Below are positions 36,281 to 44,504 of a stretch of 64,000 nt of DNA, piece after piece. Numbering within the stretch: position 1 is the stretch's first letter; every line of letters starts with the position of its first letter. The position numbers and the translations under genes are program-made. The DNA comes from Clostridia bacterium (lineage in GTDB: Bacteria; Bacillota; TC1; UBA5767). Location of the stretch: positions 372,001 through 436,000 of the forward strand of contig CP069393.1 of the NCBI GenBank assembly GCA_016887505.1, given 5' to 3'. The notes under the pieces were generated by a model that was not told where the DNA came from, did no database searches, and worked only from the letters and a program-made list of their open reading frames with translations.

Positions 36281-36562
36281 GTGGATGGCATAATGGAAAA
36301 CTATGCAGCACTAGCTGTAGCAATTCTGTCACCAAGATTTCTGACAGTTGAGGTAGCCTTCATGGTGTATGAGAAAGGACCAAGGCCTAAGCGCGGCGGG
36401 CACCTGAGGGAGGCATGGACCGATCAGGACTGTGAGGATGTCATAAGACTCAAAGGGCAAGGGTTGACATGGCCAGAGCTTGGAGAGGTATACGGTATCA
36501 AGAGGAGCGCTATGATTAAGAGAATGCAGACATATCGCAACAGAAAAATAAAAAGTGCCTGA
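36281..36562 (+). CDS. Myb/SANT-like HTH phage protein B
   Basis: 93 residues with a C-terminal domain parallel to the previous protein: REAWTDQDCEDVIRLKGQG, then LTWPELGEVYGIKRSA. The N-terminal part (NYAALAVAILSPRFLTVEV) is hydrophobic and differs. It uses a GTG start eight bases after GAGGAGG. Confidence 0.6.
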   Translation: MDGIMENYAALAVAILSPRFLTVEVAFMVYEKGPRPKRGGHLREAWTDQDCEDVIRLKGQGLTWPELGEVYGIKRSAMIKRMQTYRNRKIKSA

Positions 36563-36600
36563 GGGACTATATTCATCCGGAGGGTACCTGAGGGACGGGG

Positions 36601-36783
36601 GTGACTATAAAAGTGAATACACAGCCATGTAAGGGTTGTACAAAACGATATGTAGGATGTCATGATACTTGCGAGAAGTATAATGCTGTAGTGGAATATT
36701 TTAAGGCTAAAAAAAAGAAGCATAGATCAGAACAACAATCATCGCCAGAGTTTATTCATAGGAGCGGAGGACGTTATAGATGA
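36601..36783 (+). CDS. Small Cys-rich phage protein
   Basis: 60 residues with CKGCTKRYVGCHDTCEKY, a C-x2-C...CH-x3-C pattern common in phage early regions and likely zinc-binding, then a basic tail. It has a GTG start right after the last GTCCCTCAGG-type repeat. Confidence 0.65.
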   Translation: MTIKVNTQPCKGCTKRYVGCHDTCEKYNAVVEYFKAKKKKHRSEQQSSPEFIHRSGGRYR

Positions 36784-37058
36784 GCTTAGATAAGAGTTAC
36801 ATGAAAATATTCAATACGTTTGGGGAAAAAACACAAATAATGAAACTACGTGAAGAAGTAGAAGAATTTATTGCAGCTATTGAAAGTGGAACTAAAAAAG
36901 AGCAAACAGAGGAATGCGCAGATGTGATGAATATGATTAATCAATTTGCTTATGCATACAAATTAAACAAACAAGACACACTGTGCATAATGACTGAGAA
37001 AGTATACAGGACTTTGAATCGTATTGATAATGGATATTACGAGGGAAAAGATAAATGA
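36780..37058 (+). CDS. MazG-like NTP pyrophosphohydrolase
   Basis: 92 residues, all-alpha. The metal-binding motifs E-E-x-x-E (REEVEEF) and E-x-x-x-D (EECADVMNM) mark the family, which hydrolyses NTPs or dNTPs. It may trim the nucleotide pool during replication. Overlaps both neighbours. Confidence 0.8.
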   Translation: MSLDKSYMKIFNTFGEKTQIMKLREEVEEFIAAIESGTKKEQTEECADVMNMINQFAYAYKLNKQDTLCIMTEKVYRTLNRIDNGYYEGKDK

Positions 37059-37342
37059 AACGTATTTATATAAGTCACCCATATGCTAAGGACCCGGAAG
37101 AAAGTAAACGTAAGGTAGATAGTATTTGCAAAGAAATACTAGAGAACGGTGAGGGTTTACCAATCAGCCCATTGCATATGTTTAGCTTTGCTGATGATAC
37201 ATACCGTCAACCAATACTATCGGCGTGTATGGAGTTGGTAGGTATAGTAGATGAGATGTGGATGTATGGGGATAGCGAGGGGTGTAATCTAGAAAAGCAA
37301 GTGGCTAATCAACTTGGCATACCTGTAGTATGGAAAGGATGA
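37055..37342 (+). CDS. DUF4406/nucleoside 2-deoxyribosyltransferase-like protein
   Basis: 95 residues. IYISHPYAKDPEESKRKV at the N-terminus, VDEMWMYGD in the middle and the final strand GIPVVW fit the nucleoside deoxyribosyltransferase-like fold common in phages. With the MazG-like gene it suggests nucleotide metabolism. Confidence 0.75.
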   Translation: MKRIYISHPYAKDPEESKRKVDSICKEILENGEGLPISPLHMFSFADDTYRQPILSACMELVGIVDEMWMYGDSEGCNLEKQVANQLGIPVVWKG

Positions 37343-37346
37343 GAAC

Positions 37347-37799
37347 ATGACGAAAGCTGAAATTTCTAAGCTCTTAAACAATCATACGTATGTCGAGGAT
37401 GAAATTAGAGAGTGCGTAGAAGAAATGCAGCTACTTGCCGAAGCAATTGACTGCGAGAGAGGCATTAAAGCGACTATCATTAGCGGTATGCCTGGCAATA
37501 CCTCAACAACGAGTGATCCAACATATCAAAAGGCTGCTAAGATATTAGAGGAATACAAAAAGGATATTGATAGGATTGAAAAACGCCAACGTGGTATATT
37601 CCGAAAAAGAGCGCTGGTCGAGTTGTTGCTCGATGTTTTGACGGTCGAAGAAAAGAAAATCATTGAGTTGCGATACTTTAAAAAATACAAATGGTGGATG
37701 GTGGCTAGCAATACACATTATGCTAGACGCCAATGCTTTAATATCCGAGATACTGCAATAGAGAAAATGATTAAAGCGACAATAGAAATGGGAATTTGA
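37347..37799 (+). CDS. ArpU/RinA-like late transcription regulator
   Basis: 150 residues. A helical N-terminal half is followed by a sigma-70 region 4-like HTH (LTVEEKKIIELRYFKKYKWW, then RRQCFNIRDTAIEKM). Such proteins sit at the end of the early region in phages of Firmicutes and switch on the late genes. The intrinsic terminator just downstream fits that role. Confidence 0.75.
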   Translation: MTKAEISKLLNNHTYVEDEIRECVEEMQLLAEAIDCERGIKATIISGMPGNTSTTSDPTYQKAAKILEEYKKDIDRIEKRQRGIFRKRALVELLLDVLTVEEKKIIELRYFKKYKWWMVASNTHYARRQCFNIRDTAIEKMIKATIEMGI

Positions 37800-37855
37800 G
37801 CATTACACTATATTGCACTTTATTTGATATAAGATAGTAGTGTGGATAATGAGTT

Positions 37856-37892
37856 AAAGAACCGAGTACTATATATAGCTTGGTTCTTTTTT
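37856..37892 (+). terminator. Intrinsic terminator between early and late regions
   Basis: AAAGAACCGAG (37856-37866) pairs with CTTGGTTCTTT (37879-37889) with one G-T pair, 12-base loop, then T residues. The rest of the 118-base gap holds a weak TTGCAC/TATAAG-like stretch near 37813-37832. Confidence 0.8.
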
Positions 37893-37917
37893 ATGGGCTG
37901 GTGGAGGTGCGTGGTAT

Positions 37918-38364
37918 ATGGCAAAATCGAAATGGCCGCGGGTCAAAGATAAACTAACACTGGTTGAGAAGTGGGCTAGAGATGGATTAGATGAGAAACA
38001 AATAGCTACAAATCTCGGAATTAGTAAAAGCACTTTGGAGTTATACAAGAAGGAGCACTCGGACTTTTCGGACTCCTTAAAAAGGGGAAGAGAACCATTT
38101 TTGGCAGAAATAGAAAACGCGCTTGCTAAAAGAGCACGAGGCTTTAAGTATGAAGAGAGTAAGACCTACATCAAAGAAGATAAAGACGGAGTAACGCGTT
38201 ATACCGAAAAAACAGAAAAGTATCAACCGCCGGATGTAGCCGCCTGTAATATAATTTTAAAGAACAAGGATAAGAAAAACTGGTGTGATAATCCACAAAA
38301 ATTAGATATCGAGCGTGAGCTATTAGAATTCAAAAAAGAAATGGAAAGGCTGAAGGTTTTCTAA
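37918..38364 (+). CDS. Terminase small subunit-like HTH protein
   Basis: 148 residues. A HTH at the N-terminus (LDEKQIATNLGISKSTLELY) and the later QPPDVAACNIILKNKDKKNW followed by an acidic coiled coil match proteins annotated as phage small terminases. A second small-terminase candidate (P27 type) lies beside the large subunit, so this one may instead be a packaging-region regulator. Confidence 0.65.
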   Translation: MAKSKWPRVKDKLTLVEKWARDGLDEKQIATNLGISKSTLELYKKEHSDFSDSLKRGREPFLAEIENALAKRARGFKYEESKTYIKEDKDGVTRYTEKTEKYQPPDVAACNIILKNKDKKNWCDNPQKLDIERELLEFKKEMERLKVF

Positions 38365-38366
38365 GT

Positions 38367-39023
38367 ATGGATAAGCGCCATAAGTTTTATACAAGCAAAG
38401 CGTGGAGGGACCTTGCATACAACTTAAAAGTAGCAGCGGAAGGTAAGTGCAATCGCTGTAACGAAACAATCATGGACTTTGGACAACTCATAGGTCACCA
38501 TATCATTGAACTTACAGAAGACAATATTAATAATCCGGATATATCGCTCAACCCGAATAACATAGAGATTATATGCCATAAGTGCCATAACCTTGAACAT
38601 GCTAGGTTTGGAGGTAAGCAACAGGTATATATCGTTTACGGTAGCCCACTAAGTGGCAAGACATCGCTGGTTAAGGAACTGATGCGACATGGTGATATAG
38701 TTCTAGATCTGGACGAGATATGGCAAGCGATCACCTACCAGACTGGATGTGTCAAACCTGACAACGTGCGATTCAATATATTTAAACTAAGAGACGAGCT
38801 GCTGGACCAGATTAAAATGAGATACGGAAACTGGTACACGGCCTATGTGATTGGTGGCTATCCTGAGAAGTACGAACGAGAACGAATAGCACAAGAGCTG
38901 GGTGCAGAGTTGATTTATTGCGAGAGCACGCTGGGTGAATGCCTGACGAGGGTGGAGCCAGCTGGCAGACCTGCAAGATGGGTTGATTACATCAATGAAT
39001 GGTGGGATAAGTACACAATATAG
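38367..39023 (+). CDS. HNH endonuclease fused to a P-loop kinase-like domain
   Basis: 218 residues. The N-terminal 80 residues form an HNH nuclease (CNRCNETI, GHHIIELT, CHKCHNLEH). The rest is a P-loop domain with Walker A YGSPLSGKTSLVKEL and VLDLDEIWQAI, resembling AAA_33/kinase-like ATPases. HNH proteins next to terminase genes take part in cos cleavage in many phages. The added NTPase is less usual. A GC-rich tract right after the stop is a cos candidate. Confidence 0.75.
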   Translation: MDKRHKFYTSKAWRDLAYNLKVAAEGKCNRCNETIMDFGQLIGHHIIELTEDNINNPDISLNPNNIEIICHKCHNLEHARFGGKQQVYIVYGSPLSGKTSLVKELMRHGDIVLDLDEIWQAITYQTGCVKPDNVRFNIFKLRDELLDQIKMRYGNWYTAYVIGGYPEKYERERIAQELGAELIYCESTLGECLTRVEPAGRPARWVDYINEWWDKYTI

Positions 39024-39024
39024 T

Positions 39025-39034
39025 CCCCCCGCCC
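39025..39034. other. Candidate cos site
   Basis: CCCCCCGCCC (39025-39034) is the only strongly GC-rich tract in an AT-rich gap between the HNH gene and the P27-type small terminase, the usual place of cos in such phages. The rest of the 130-base gap has no gene. Inference from position and composition only. Confidence 0.4.
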
Positions 39035-39153
39035 TGATTCTGAATATGAATATTAGCCATACTGTGAGCACTCTATTTTATGACACACGCTGTAGTTTTG
39101 ACTTTTCATTTTTAGATTTTGAAAATAACGCGAAAGTGGGTGAGAAAATCAAA

Positions 39154-39471
39154 ATGTCCAAGTTATCAAAAGAGATTGATAGGTTGAAGAAGGTATTTCC
39201 TGCAGCTGATGATAATAAGATTCAGGCACTTGATGCATTGATCGAGCAGGCAGCCTACGAAAGTATATATCTTAAAAAGCTTAATGAGCAGGCCATTGAA
39301 ACCGGTCTAGTGAAGTGTCATCCGGATAATCCGCAGATTCAGAAATCATTACCGGTATCTGGAGAGATTGCTAAGCACGCAGCCACGCTTACGAACATTA
39401 TGGATAAGCTGATGAAGTACCTTGCCTCGGAAGTGGTGGATGATGATGACGGCCTATCCGATTATGAATAA
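39154..39471 (+). CDS. P27-family terminase small subunit
   Basis: 105 residues, helical: a coiled N-terminus (SKEIDRLKKVFPAADDNK), IDALIEQAAYE-like helices, and PVSGEIAKHAATLTNIMDKL, the pattern seen before P27-type large subunits. ATG 39154 follows GGGTGAG; the frame is open upstream with no conserved sequence. It overlaps the large subunit gene. Confidence 0.7.
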   Translation: MSKLSKEIDRLKKVFPAADDNKIQALDALIEQAAYESIYLKKLNEQAIETGLVKCHPDNPQIQKSLPVSGEIAKHAATLTNIMDKLMKYLASEVVDDDDGLSDYE

Positions 39472-41149
39472 CAGTTATCTACTGGAATACTACGATAAGT
39501 GCAAAAAAGGTGAAATCATTATCGGCAAGGAATTGTGGATGATGTTGGATATCCTCATTGCTGACATGTCGAAACCTGAGTATAAATATGACGCGACAGA
39601 GGCTCACAAGAGGATTAAATTCATAGAAAAAGAGTGTAAACACAGCATATCTCCATATGCAGGCGACCCCTTTATCCTGGAGTTATGGCAAAAAGCGTAC
39701 CTGGAATCCAAGTACGCTTTTTATATGCTCATTGACGACAAATGGGTGCGACGGTTCAATAGGACGCTGCTGGTGATTGGGCGCAAGAATGGCAAGACAA
39801 CAATGTGTTCAGCTGATGGCTTGGCTGAGTTTTTTTGCGGTAATACCGGAACGAATGTCTTGTGTGCCTCAAACGACTACGAGCAAGCTGGACTCATCTT
39901 TGAAGAAATGAACAACATGAGAGAAGAGAGCCCCAGGTTAGAAAAAGTCAGCCGTAAGAACATCAAAGGAATCTTCATGGGCAACCCGAAGCAAAAACGA
40001 AAAAAAGGAAAATACAGCTACCAAAACAAGGCCAAGGTCAAAAAGCTGTCAGCAAAGACTGGAGCAAAAGAAGGTAAGAACGTCGATAAGGCTATCATTG
40101 ATGAAGTCCATGAAATGAAGGACAACAGTCTAGTGGCTCCTATAGTACAATCTACCTCGACAAAAGACGAATCCATGATCGATGAAATAACGACGGAGGG
40201 ATTCACCGAAGACGGCTACCTGGACAAACTACTCGTCCGAGCCAGGGAACTTATAAAGGGCGAACTGGTCAATCCTAGGTGGTTGGTCTGGTTGTACACG
40301 CAGGACAGCATACAAGAGGTTTGGCAAGACCGGTCGTCATGGGTAAAAAGCAACCCAAATCTTGGAGTGGCTAAAAAATGGCATTATCTTGATGGCATGA
40401 TTGAGGATGCCAAAACCGACAGCGCAACAAAGGCATACATGTTGGCTAAGGATTTTAATATCAAACAATCACATGCTCAAGCATGGCTTGACGCTAGCGA
40501 TATTGTGAACGTGGAGACTTTCGACCTTACCGACTTTGCTGGAGCTTTTTATATATCGGGCAATGACTTTGCCGAAACAACCGACTTGTGTGCATCAACT
40601 ATTCTGCTGAAAAAGGCAGGTGACACCAGGACATACTTGCATACTAGATACTGGATTCCAGAAAGCAAGTTGAAGGATAGTCCGGACGATGTAGATTATA
40701 GGCAATGGGAACGTGATGGATGGTTGACAATAGTGAAAGGCAACGCGGTGTCCACGGCTGATATTGCTGACTGGCACTTCCAACTCATGGAAGAATACGA
40801 TCTGAAACCATTCCGCAGCGGATACGATAACCGGTTCGCGAAAGATTTCCAAAACAGATATATTGAGTTATTTGGAGAAAAGGTGGCGCTCAATGTTCCC
40901 CAGGAGCCAAAAGTCCTTAATAATCCAATGAGAACGCTTGAGGCTGACATGCGAGACCGGCGTGTAAACTACCAAAATAATCCAATCTGTGCCTGGTGTT
41001 TTAGTAACACCGGCCTCGTGATTGATAAGGTAGGGCGCATTATGCCCGCGAAAATAAAAACGACTAGACGAATAGACGGAACAGCGAGCAAGGTGATTGC
41101 CTATGCAACTTTTGAGTGGTTTCGCTCTGAGTTTATGGCTCTAATGTAA
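39440..41149 (+). CDS. Terminase large subunit (P27/HK97-type)
   Basis: 569 residues. ATPase half: Walker A-like IGRKNGKTTM and Walker B AIIDEVHEM. Nuclease half: first acidic motif SGNDFAETTDL, then GYDNRFAKDF. It translocates and cuts DNA during packaging. I chose ATG 39440, following GGAAGTGG; TTG 39422 and ATG 39464 are alternatives. Confidence 0.93.
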   Translation: MMMTAYPIMNNSYLLEYYDKCKKGEIIIGKELWMMLDILIADMSKPEYKYDATEAHKRIKFIEKECKHSISPYAGDPFILELWQKAYLESKYAFYMLIDDKWVRRFNRTLLVIGRKNGKTTMCSADGLAEFFCGNTGTNVLCASNDYEQAGLIFEEMNNMREESPRLEKVSRKNIKGIFMGNPKQKRKKGKYSYQNKAKVKKLSAKTGAKEGKNVDKAIIDEVHEMKDNSLVAPIVQSTSTKDESMIDEITTEGFTEDGYLDKLLVRARELIKGELVNPRWLVWLYTQDSIQEVWQDRSSWVKSNPNLGVAKKWHYLDGMIEDAKTDSATKAYMLAKDFNIKQSHAQAWLDASDIVNVETFDLTDFAGAFYISGNDFAETTDLCASTILLKKAGDTRTYLHTRYWIPESKLKDSPDDVDYRQWERDGWLTIVKGNAVSTADIADWHFQLMEEYDLKPFRSGYDNRFAKDFQNRYIELFGEKVALNVPQEPKVLNNPMRTLEADMRDRRVNYQNNPICAWCFSNTGLVIDKVGRIMPAKIKTTRRIDGTASKVIAYATFEWFRSEFMALM

Positions 41150-41167
41150 GGGAAGGAGGTTGAGATA

Positions 41168-42412
41168 TTGGGAGTATTGAGTTATTTGAAAAGTATTTTA
41201 CCATCAAAACAACCAACCAACTGGGGTGGCTGGTTGAGTAATAGCCAGCCAATATTCACAAATTTCGGCCAGGACATTTATCTGTCCGATTATGTGAACA
41301 ACGCTATAGATCGAGTAGCAACTGAGATATCAAAAATTGAAATTAAAAGCATTGTCCAAACAGGTGATATGCTACAAGTCCAAAATGACGATATCACGCG
41401 GCTGTTCAGATTCAAGCCGAACCCATTGCAGACAACGAGTGACTTCTTATCTTGCGTTGAATGGTTGCGGCGAAAGAACGGGAATGCATTTATTTATCCA
41501 CAGTATGAGGTGGTGACGTTGCCCAATGGGCGACAATTCAAGCGGTTCCTGGCGTTTTATCCGTTGAACCCATCGGGGATCTACATTGGCACGATTGATG
41601 GGAAGCCCTGGGAAATACGGTTCGACTTTGCAGATGGCAGCAGCTACACATTGCCCTATGCAGATCTTATCCATTTGAAATGGCGCAGAGGTGTCAACAC
41701 TATAATTGGCGGCGGTGACGACCTTGGTATGATGAACAACAGAGATGTCATTCGAACGCTTGACGCATTAGATAAAACAATCCAGGGATTGCCGAAAAGC
41801 ATCGAGTCAAGCCTTCAAGTCAAGGGAGTATTCTCAGCCAAAACGCTTGGCGATGCAGCCAAAATGAATAAAATCAGGGACGACTTTGAAAGCCACATAA
41901 CGACCAGTAAAAACGGAATGGTCGCAACTGACTTATCCGGAGAATTCACGCCTGTAAAAATTTCGCCACCTGATATTCCAAAAGATGTGATGTCATTTCT
42001 CAAGGCGGTCATGCAAGAACGCTATGGCGTATCAGCCGCGATTCTGTCAGGTGATTATACCGGAAGTCAGCACAGTGCTTTCTACCAGACAACCATCGAA
42101 GATTTTATAGTCCAATTAGAGCAAGCCATGACGGCTTGTTCTTTTAGTATCAGGGAGCAGGATGTAGGACACCGGATCAAGTGCTATTACTCAAAAGTCA
42201 ATTACATGGACAACACTAACAAAATGGAGTTGGCAGGACTGGCCAAAGAGACTGGCATTATGACGTTGAACCAAATCAATGAAATGTTTGGGCTCGCACC
42301 ATTTTCTGGTGGAGACAGAAGGCTGCAGTCTTTGAATTTTGTCAATATTGACGAGGTTGACGATTATCAAAAAAGCAAAGCTGGTGTAAAGGAGAGTGAA
42401 CCGAATGAGTAA
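41168..42412 (+). CDS. Portal protein (HK97 family)
   Basis: 414 residues with the family's order: N-terminal LSDYVNNAIDRVATEISK, FLSCVEWLRRKNGNAFIYP, the LIHLKWR region, and the C-terminal GIMTLNQINEMFGL. It forms the dodecameric DNA gate of the head. TTG start at 41168, six bases after AAGGAGGTTGAG. Confidence 0.94.
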   Translation: MGVLSYLKSILPSKQPTNWGGWLSNSQPIFTNFGQDIYLSDYVNNAIDRVATEISKIEIKSIVQTGDMLQVQNDDITRLFRFKPNPLQTTSDFLSCVEWLRRKNGNAFIYPQYEVVTLPNGRQFKRFLAFYPLNPSGIYIGTIDGKPWEIRFDFADGSSYTLPYADLIHLKWRRGVNTIIGGGDDLGMMNNRDVIRTLDALDKTIQGLPKSIESSLQVKGVFSAKTLGDAAKMNKIRDDFESHITTSKNGMVATDLSGEFTPVKISPPDIPKDVMSFLKAVMQERYGVSAAILSGDYTGSQHSAFYQTTIEDFIVQLEQAMTACSFSIREQDVGHRIKCYYSKVNYMDNTNKMELAGLAKETGIMTLNQINEMFGLAPFSGGDRRLQSLNFVNIDEVDDYQKSKAGVKESEPNE

Positions 42413-43007
42413 AGAAAAATTTGAAAGACGGATTATTGAGATTAGAGCGTCTGATGATGGCGAAGATAAGATGTCCATCGAGGGATATGCGATTACTTTC
42501 GATAAGCCAGCGACTCATAAGACATATAACCGAAAATTTACCGAGGTTATTAAACCAAAGGCTCTTGATAAAACTGACATGAAAGATGTTCCGATGAGGT
42601 ATAACCATAACGACAATGTGATGATTATGGCCCGCACACGCAATAAGTCTTTGCGACTTATTAAAGACAAAAAAGGATTAAAGGTCGAAGCAGACCTTCT
42701 TGACACTCAGAGTAATAGAGATTTATATAAGGCTATCAATGAGGGCCTTATCGATAAAATGAGCTTTGCATTCAACGTTGCGGAAGGCGGTGACACGTGG
42801 ACCTTCAAGGACGATGAAACGATTAGAGAAGTTAACAATATTGAGAAACTGTGGGATGTATCGGTTGTGGACACACCGTTCTACGACAGTACCTCAATTT
42901 ATGCTCGCAGCTTGGAATTGCTGGATAGCGAGGAAAAGCGGCTGGATAGCTTACACGAGCGAGAACTACTGAAGCTAAGGATTAAATTGAAAGGTGAGGC
43001 TAATTAA
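42405..43007 (+). CDS. Prohead protease (HK97 U35 family)
   Basis: 200 residues. The family's catalytic His (MRYNHND) and Ser (KMSFAF) regions and the final VSVVDTPFY motif are visible. It cleaves scaffold or capsid N-termini during maturation. ATG 42405 overlaps the portal gene and follows GGAGAG. No separate scaffold gene is seen, so the delta domain is probably the N-terminal part of the capsid protein. Confidence 0.92.
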   Translation: MSKEKFERRIIEIRASDDGEDKMSIEGYAITFDKPATHKTYNRKFTEVIKPKALDKTDMKDVPMRYNHNDNVMIMARTRNKSLRLIKDKKGLKVEADLLDTQSNRDLYKAINEGLIDKMSFAFNVAEGGDTWTFKDDETIREVNNIEKLWDVSVVDTPFYDSTSIYARSLELLDSEEKRLDSLHERELLKLRIKLKGEAN

Positions 43008-43008
43008 A

Positions 43009-44214
43009 ATGAAAGATAAATTACTAAAAATGTTAGCAGCAAAAAAAGAAGCAAGAGACGCAAAGGTCGCATCTGCTGAAACTATCGAAAGCGTAGAAGA
43101 ATTACGCAGCATAAATGGTATCGTAGATGCATTGAATGTTGAAATCAGAGACCTAGAAGACATGATTGCAAAACTTCCAGAAGATGCACCTACTGTTGAG
43201 AGAACTGCAGCAGTAAACGGTACTACTCCTGGTATGGTTTCTGCACCCATCATTGAAAGAACTGCAGAAAATGGTGATATGGAATACAGAAAGGCATTCC
43301 AGCAGTTCATTACTCGTGGAACGCCCATTGCTCCGGAGCTGAGAACTGATGCGAGCACCAAGACCTCCGACGTCGGTAGCGTAATTCCTACGGCCATTGC
43401 GAATCGTATCATCGAGAAACTAGAAGCGACTGGTATGATCTTGCCACTGATCACTAAGACCAGTTTTGCTTCTGGTGTGAACATTCCAACATCCAGCGTG
43501 AAGCCGGTTGCTACTTGGGTTTCAGAAGGTGCATCTTCTGACAAACAGAAGAAGACCACATCCTTTATTAGTTTCTCTGCATTCAAACTTCGTTGCGAAA
43601 TCTCTATGTCCGCCGAAGTCGGAGCAATGGCACTTGCAATCTTCGAGGATAAGTTTGTCTCACAGGTTGTCGAAGCAATGGTTAAGAAAATTGAATCTAC
43701 GATTTTCTCTGGTGCAGATGGTACTACTTCTCCAAAAGGTATCTTCGCTGAGACTGTTGTCTCTGGCCAGAACGTTGATGTCGCCGCAAATGGCAAATTG
43801 GAATATCAAACACTGGTTGATGCAGAAGCAGCCTTGCCTTTAGCATATGAATCCGAGGCATTATGGCACATGACCAAGAAAACATTTATGGGATTCATCG
43901 GAATGAAGGATACAGCCGGACAGCCAATCGCACGCGTCAACTATGGAATCAGTGGAGCTCCTGAGAGAACACTGTTAGGACGTGGGGTTGTTCTCAACGA
44001 ATACATGGACAGCTATGCCAGCACTGTAGTCAGTGACACCATCGTTGCAGCAATCTTTAATCTGAAGGACTATGTTTTGAACACCATCTATGACATGGGC
44101 GTTCAGAAAAAGCAGGACTGGGATACTGAGGACATGTTGACTAAAGCTGTGATGTCTGTGGATGGTAAAGTCGTAGATAAAAACTCCTTGGTAACCGTGA
44201 CAAAAAAAGCGTAG
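43009..44214 (+). CDS. Major capsid protein (HK97 fold)
   Basis: 401 residues. An N-terminal coiled delta domain (about 1-100) precedes the HK97-fold part, with the N-arm/E-loop region VGSVIPTAIANRIIEKLEAT, then KPVATWVSEGASS and KTFMGFIGMKDTAGQ. The prohead protease would cut near residue 80-100. The zero-frame product ends VTVTKKA at a run of seven A followed by TAG. That run, with the stem-loop after it, should let some ribosomes shift to -1 and add an Ig-like domain (494 residues in total). Confidence 0.94.
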   Translation: MKDKLLKMLAAKKEARDAKVASAETIESVEELRSINGIVDALNVEIRDLEDMIAKLPEDAPTVERTAAVNGTTPGMVSAPIIERTAENGDMEYRKAFQQFITRGTPIAPELRTDASTKTSDVGSVIPTAIANRIIEKLEATGMILPLITKTSFASGVNIPTSSVKPVATWVSEGASSDKQKKTTSFISFSAFKLRCEISMSAEVGAMALAIFEDKFVSQVVEAMVKKIESTIFSGADGTTSPKGIFAETVVSGQNVDVAANGKLEYQTLVDAEAALPLAYESEALWHMTKKTFMGFIGMKDTAGQPIARVNYGISGAPERTLLGRGVVLNEYMDSYASTVVSDTIVAAIFNLKDYVLNTIYDMGVQKKQDWDTEDMLTKAVMSVDGKVVDKNSLVTVTKKA

Positions 44215-44246
44215 TCGATAGCTCATTATCCGGATTGACTATCGGC
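44202..44246 (+). promoter_or_regulatory. -1 programmed ribosomal frameshift signal at the capsid gene end
   Basis: Slippery heptamer A_AAA_AAA in the zero frame (44202-44208), a five-base spacer carrying most of the stop codon, then an eight-pair stem, GTCGATAG (44214-44221) with CTATCGGC (44239-44246), and a 17-base loop. All three parts of a classical -1 signal are present at normal spacing. Confidence 0.8.
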
Positions 44247-44492
44247 GCTTTAGCACTCGACCCAGTATTTGACGCTGAAACACTTGCATATGCGGTGGCA
44301 ACAACCAATGCGACCAATGTGATCACGGCAACGACGGACGACCCGTCAGCCGTGATTGATATTGATCTCAATGGCGAACCTCATGTAAATGGTGAGGCAG
44401 CAAGCTGGGAAGCCGGAGAAAACATAGTGACAATCACAGTGACAGATGGAGAATCAGAAACAGAGTACGTCGTGACTGTTACGAAGTCCTAG
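44208..44492 (+). CDS. Ig-like (cadherin-like beta-sandwich) C-terminal extension of the capsid protein
   Basis: 94 residues read in the -1 frame from the slippery site. The domain opens SSLSGLTIGALALDPVFDAE, the typical start of cadherin-like beta-sandwich modules, and ends VTITVTDGESETEYVVTVTK. The frame is open right back to the slippery site, and the residues coded before the only possible separate start (TTG 44235) are part of the conserved first strand. That makes a fusion more likely than an independent gene. Ig-like domains on phage heads are thought to bind carbohydrate or surfaces. Confidence 0.78.
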   Translation, partial: SVVDSSLSGLTIGALALDPVFDAETLAYAVATTNATNVITATTDDPSAVIDIDLNGEPHVNGEAASWEAGENIVTITVTDGESETEYVVTVTKS

Positions 44493-44504
44493 AGGTGATA
44501 CATT

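Larger units (their letters stand above)
35876..36596. repeat. Cluster of GTCCCTCAGG-type repeats
   Basis: Seven copies in 720 bases. Forward orientation: 35876-35886, 35898-35908 and 35997-36007. Reverse: 36257-36266, 36402-36411, 36557-36567 and 36586-36596. All keep the core CCCTCAG. Two pairs sit in the gaps before and after the tandem Myb-like genes. Two more look-alikes occur at 33643-33652 and 34484-34494. Confidence 0.65.

Noticed and set aside
42975-43796. Long antisense frame over the capsid gene (about 273 codons)
   Set aside because: It is a shadow of capsid codon usage; the sense frame has clear HK97-fold motifs.
44235-44492. Independent 85-residue Ig-like gene starting at TTG 44235
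   Set aside because: There is no ribosome site before the TTG, and the conserved first strand of the domain is encoded upstream in the same frame, back to the capsid slippery site.
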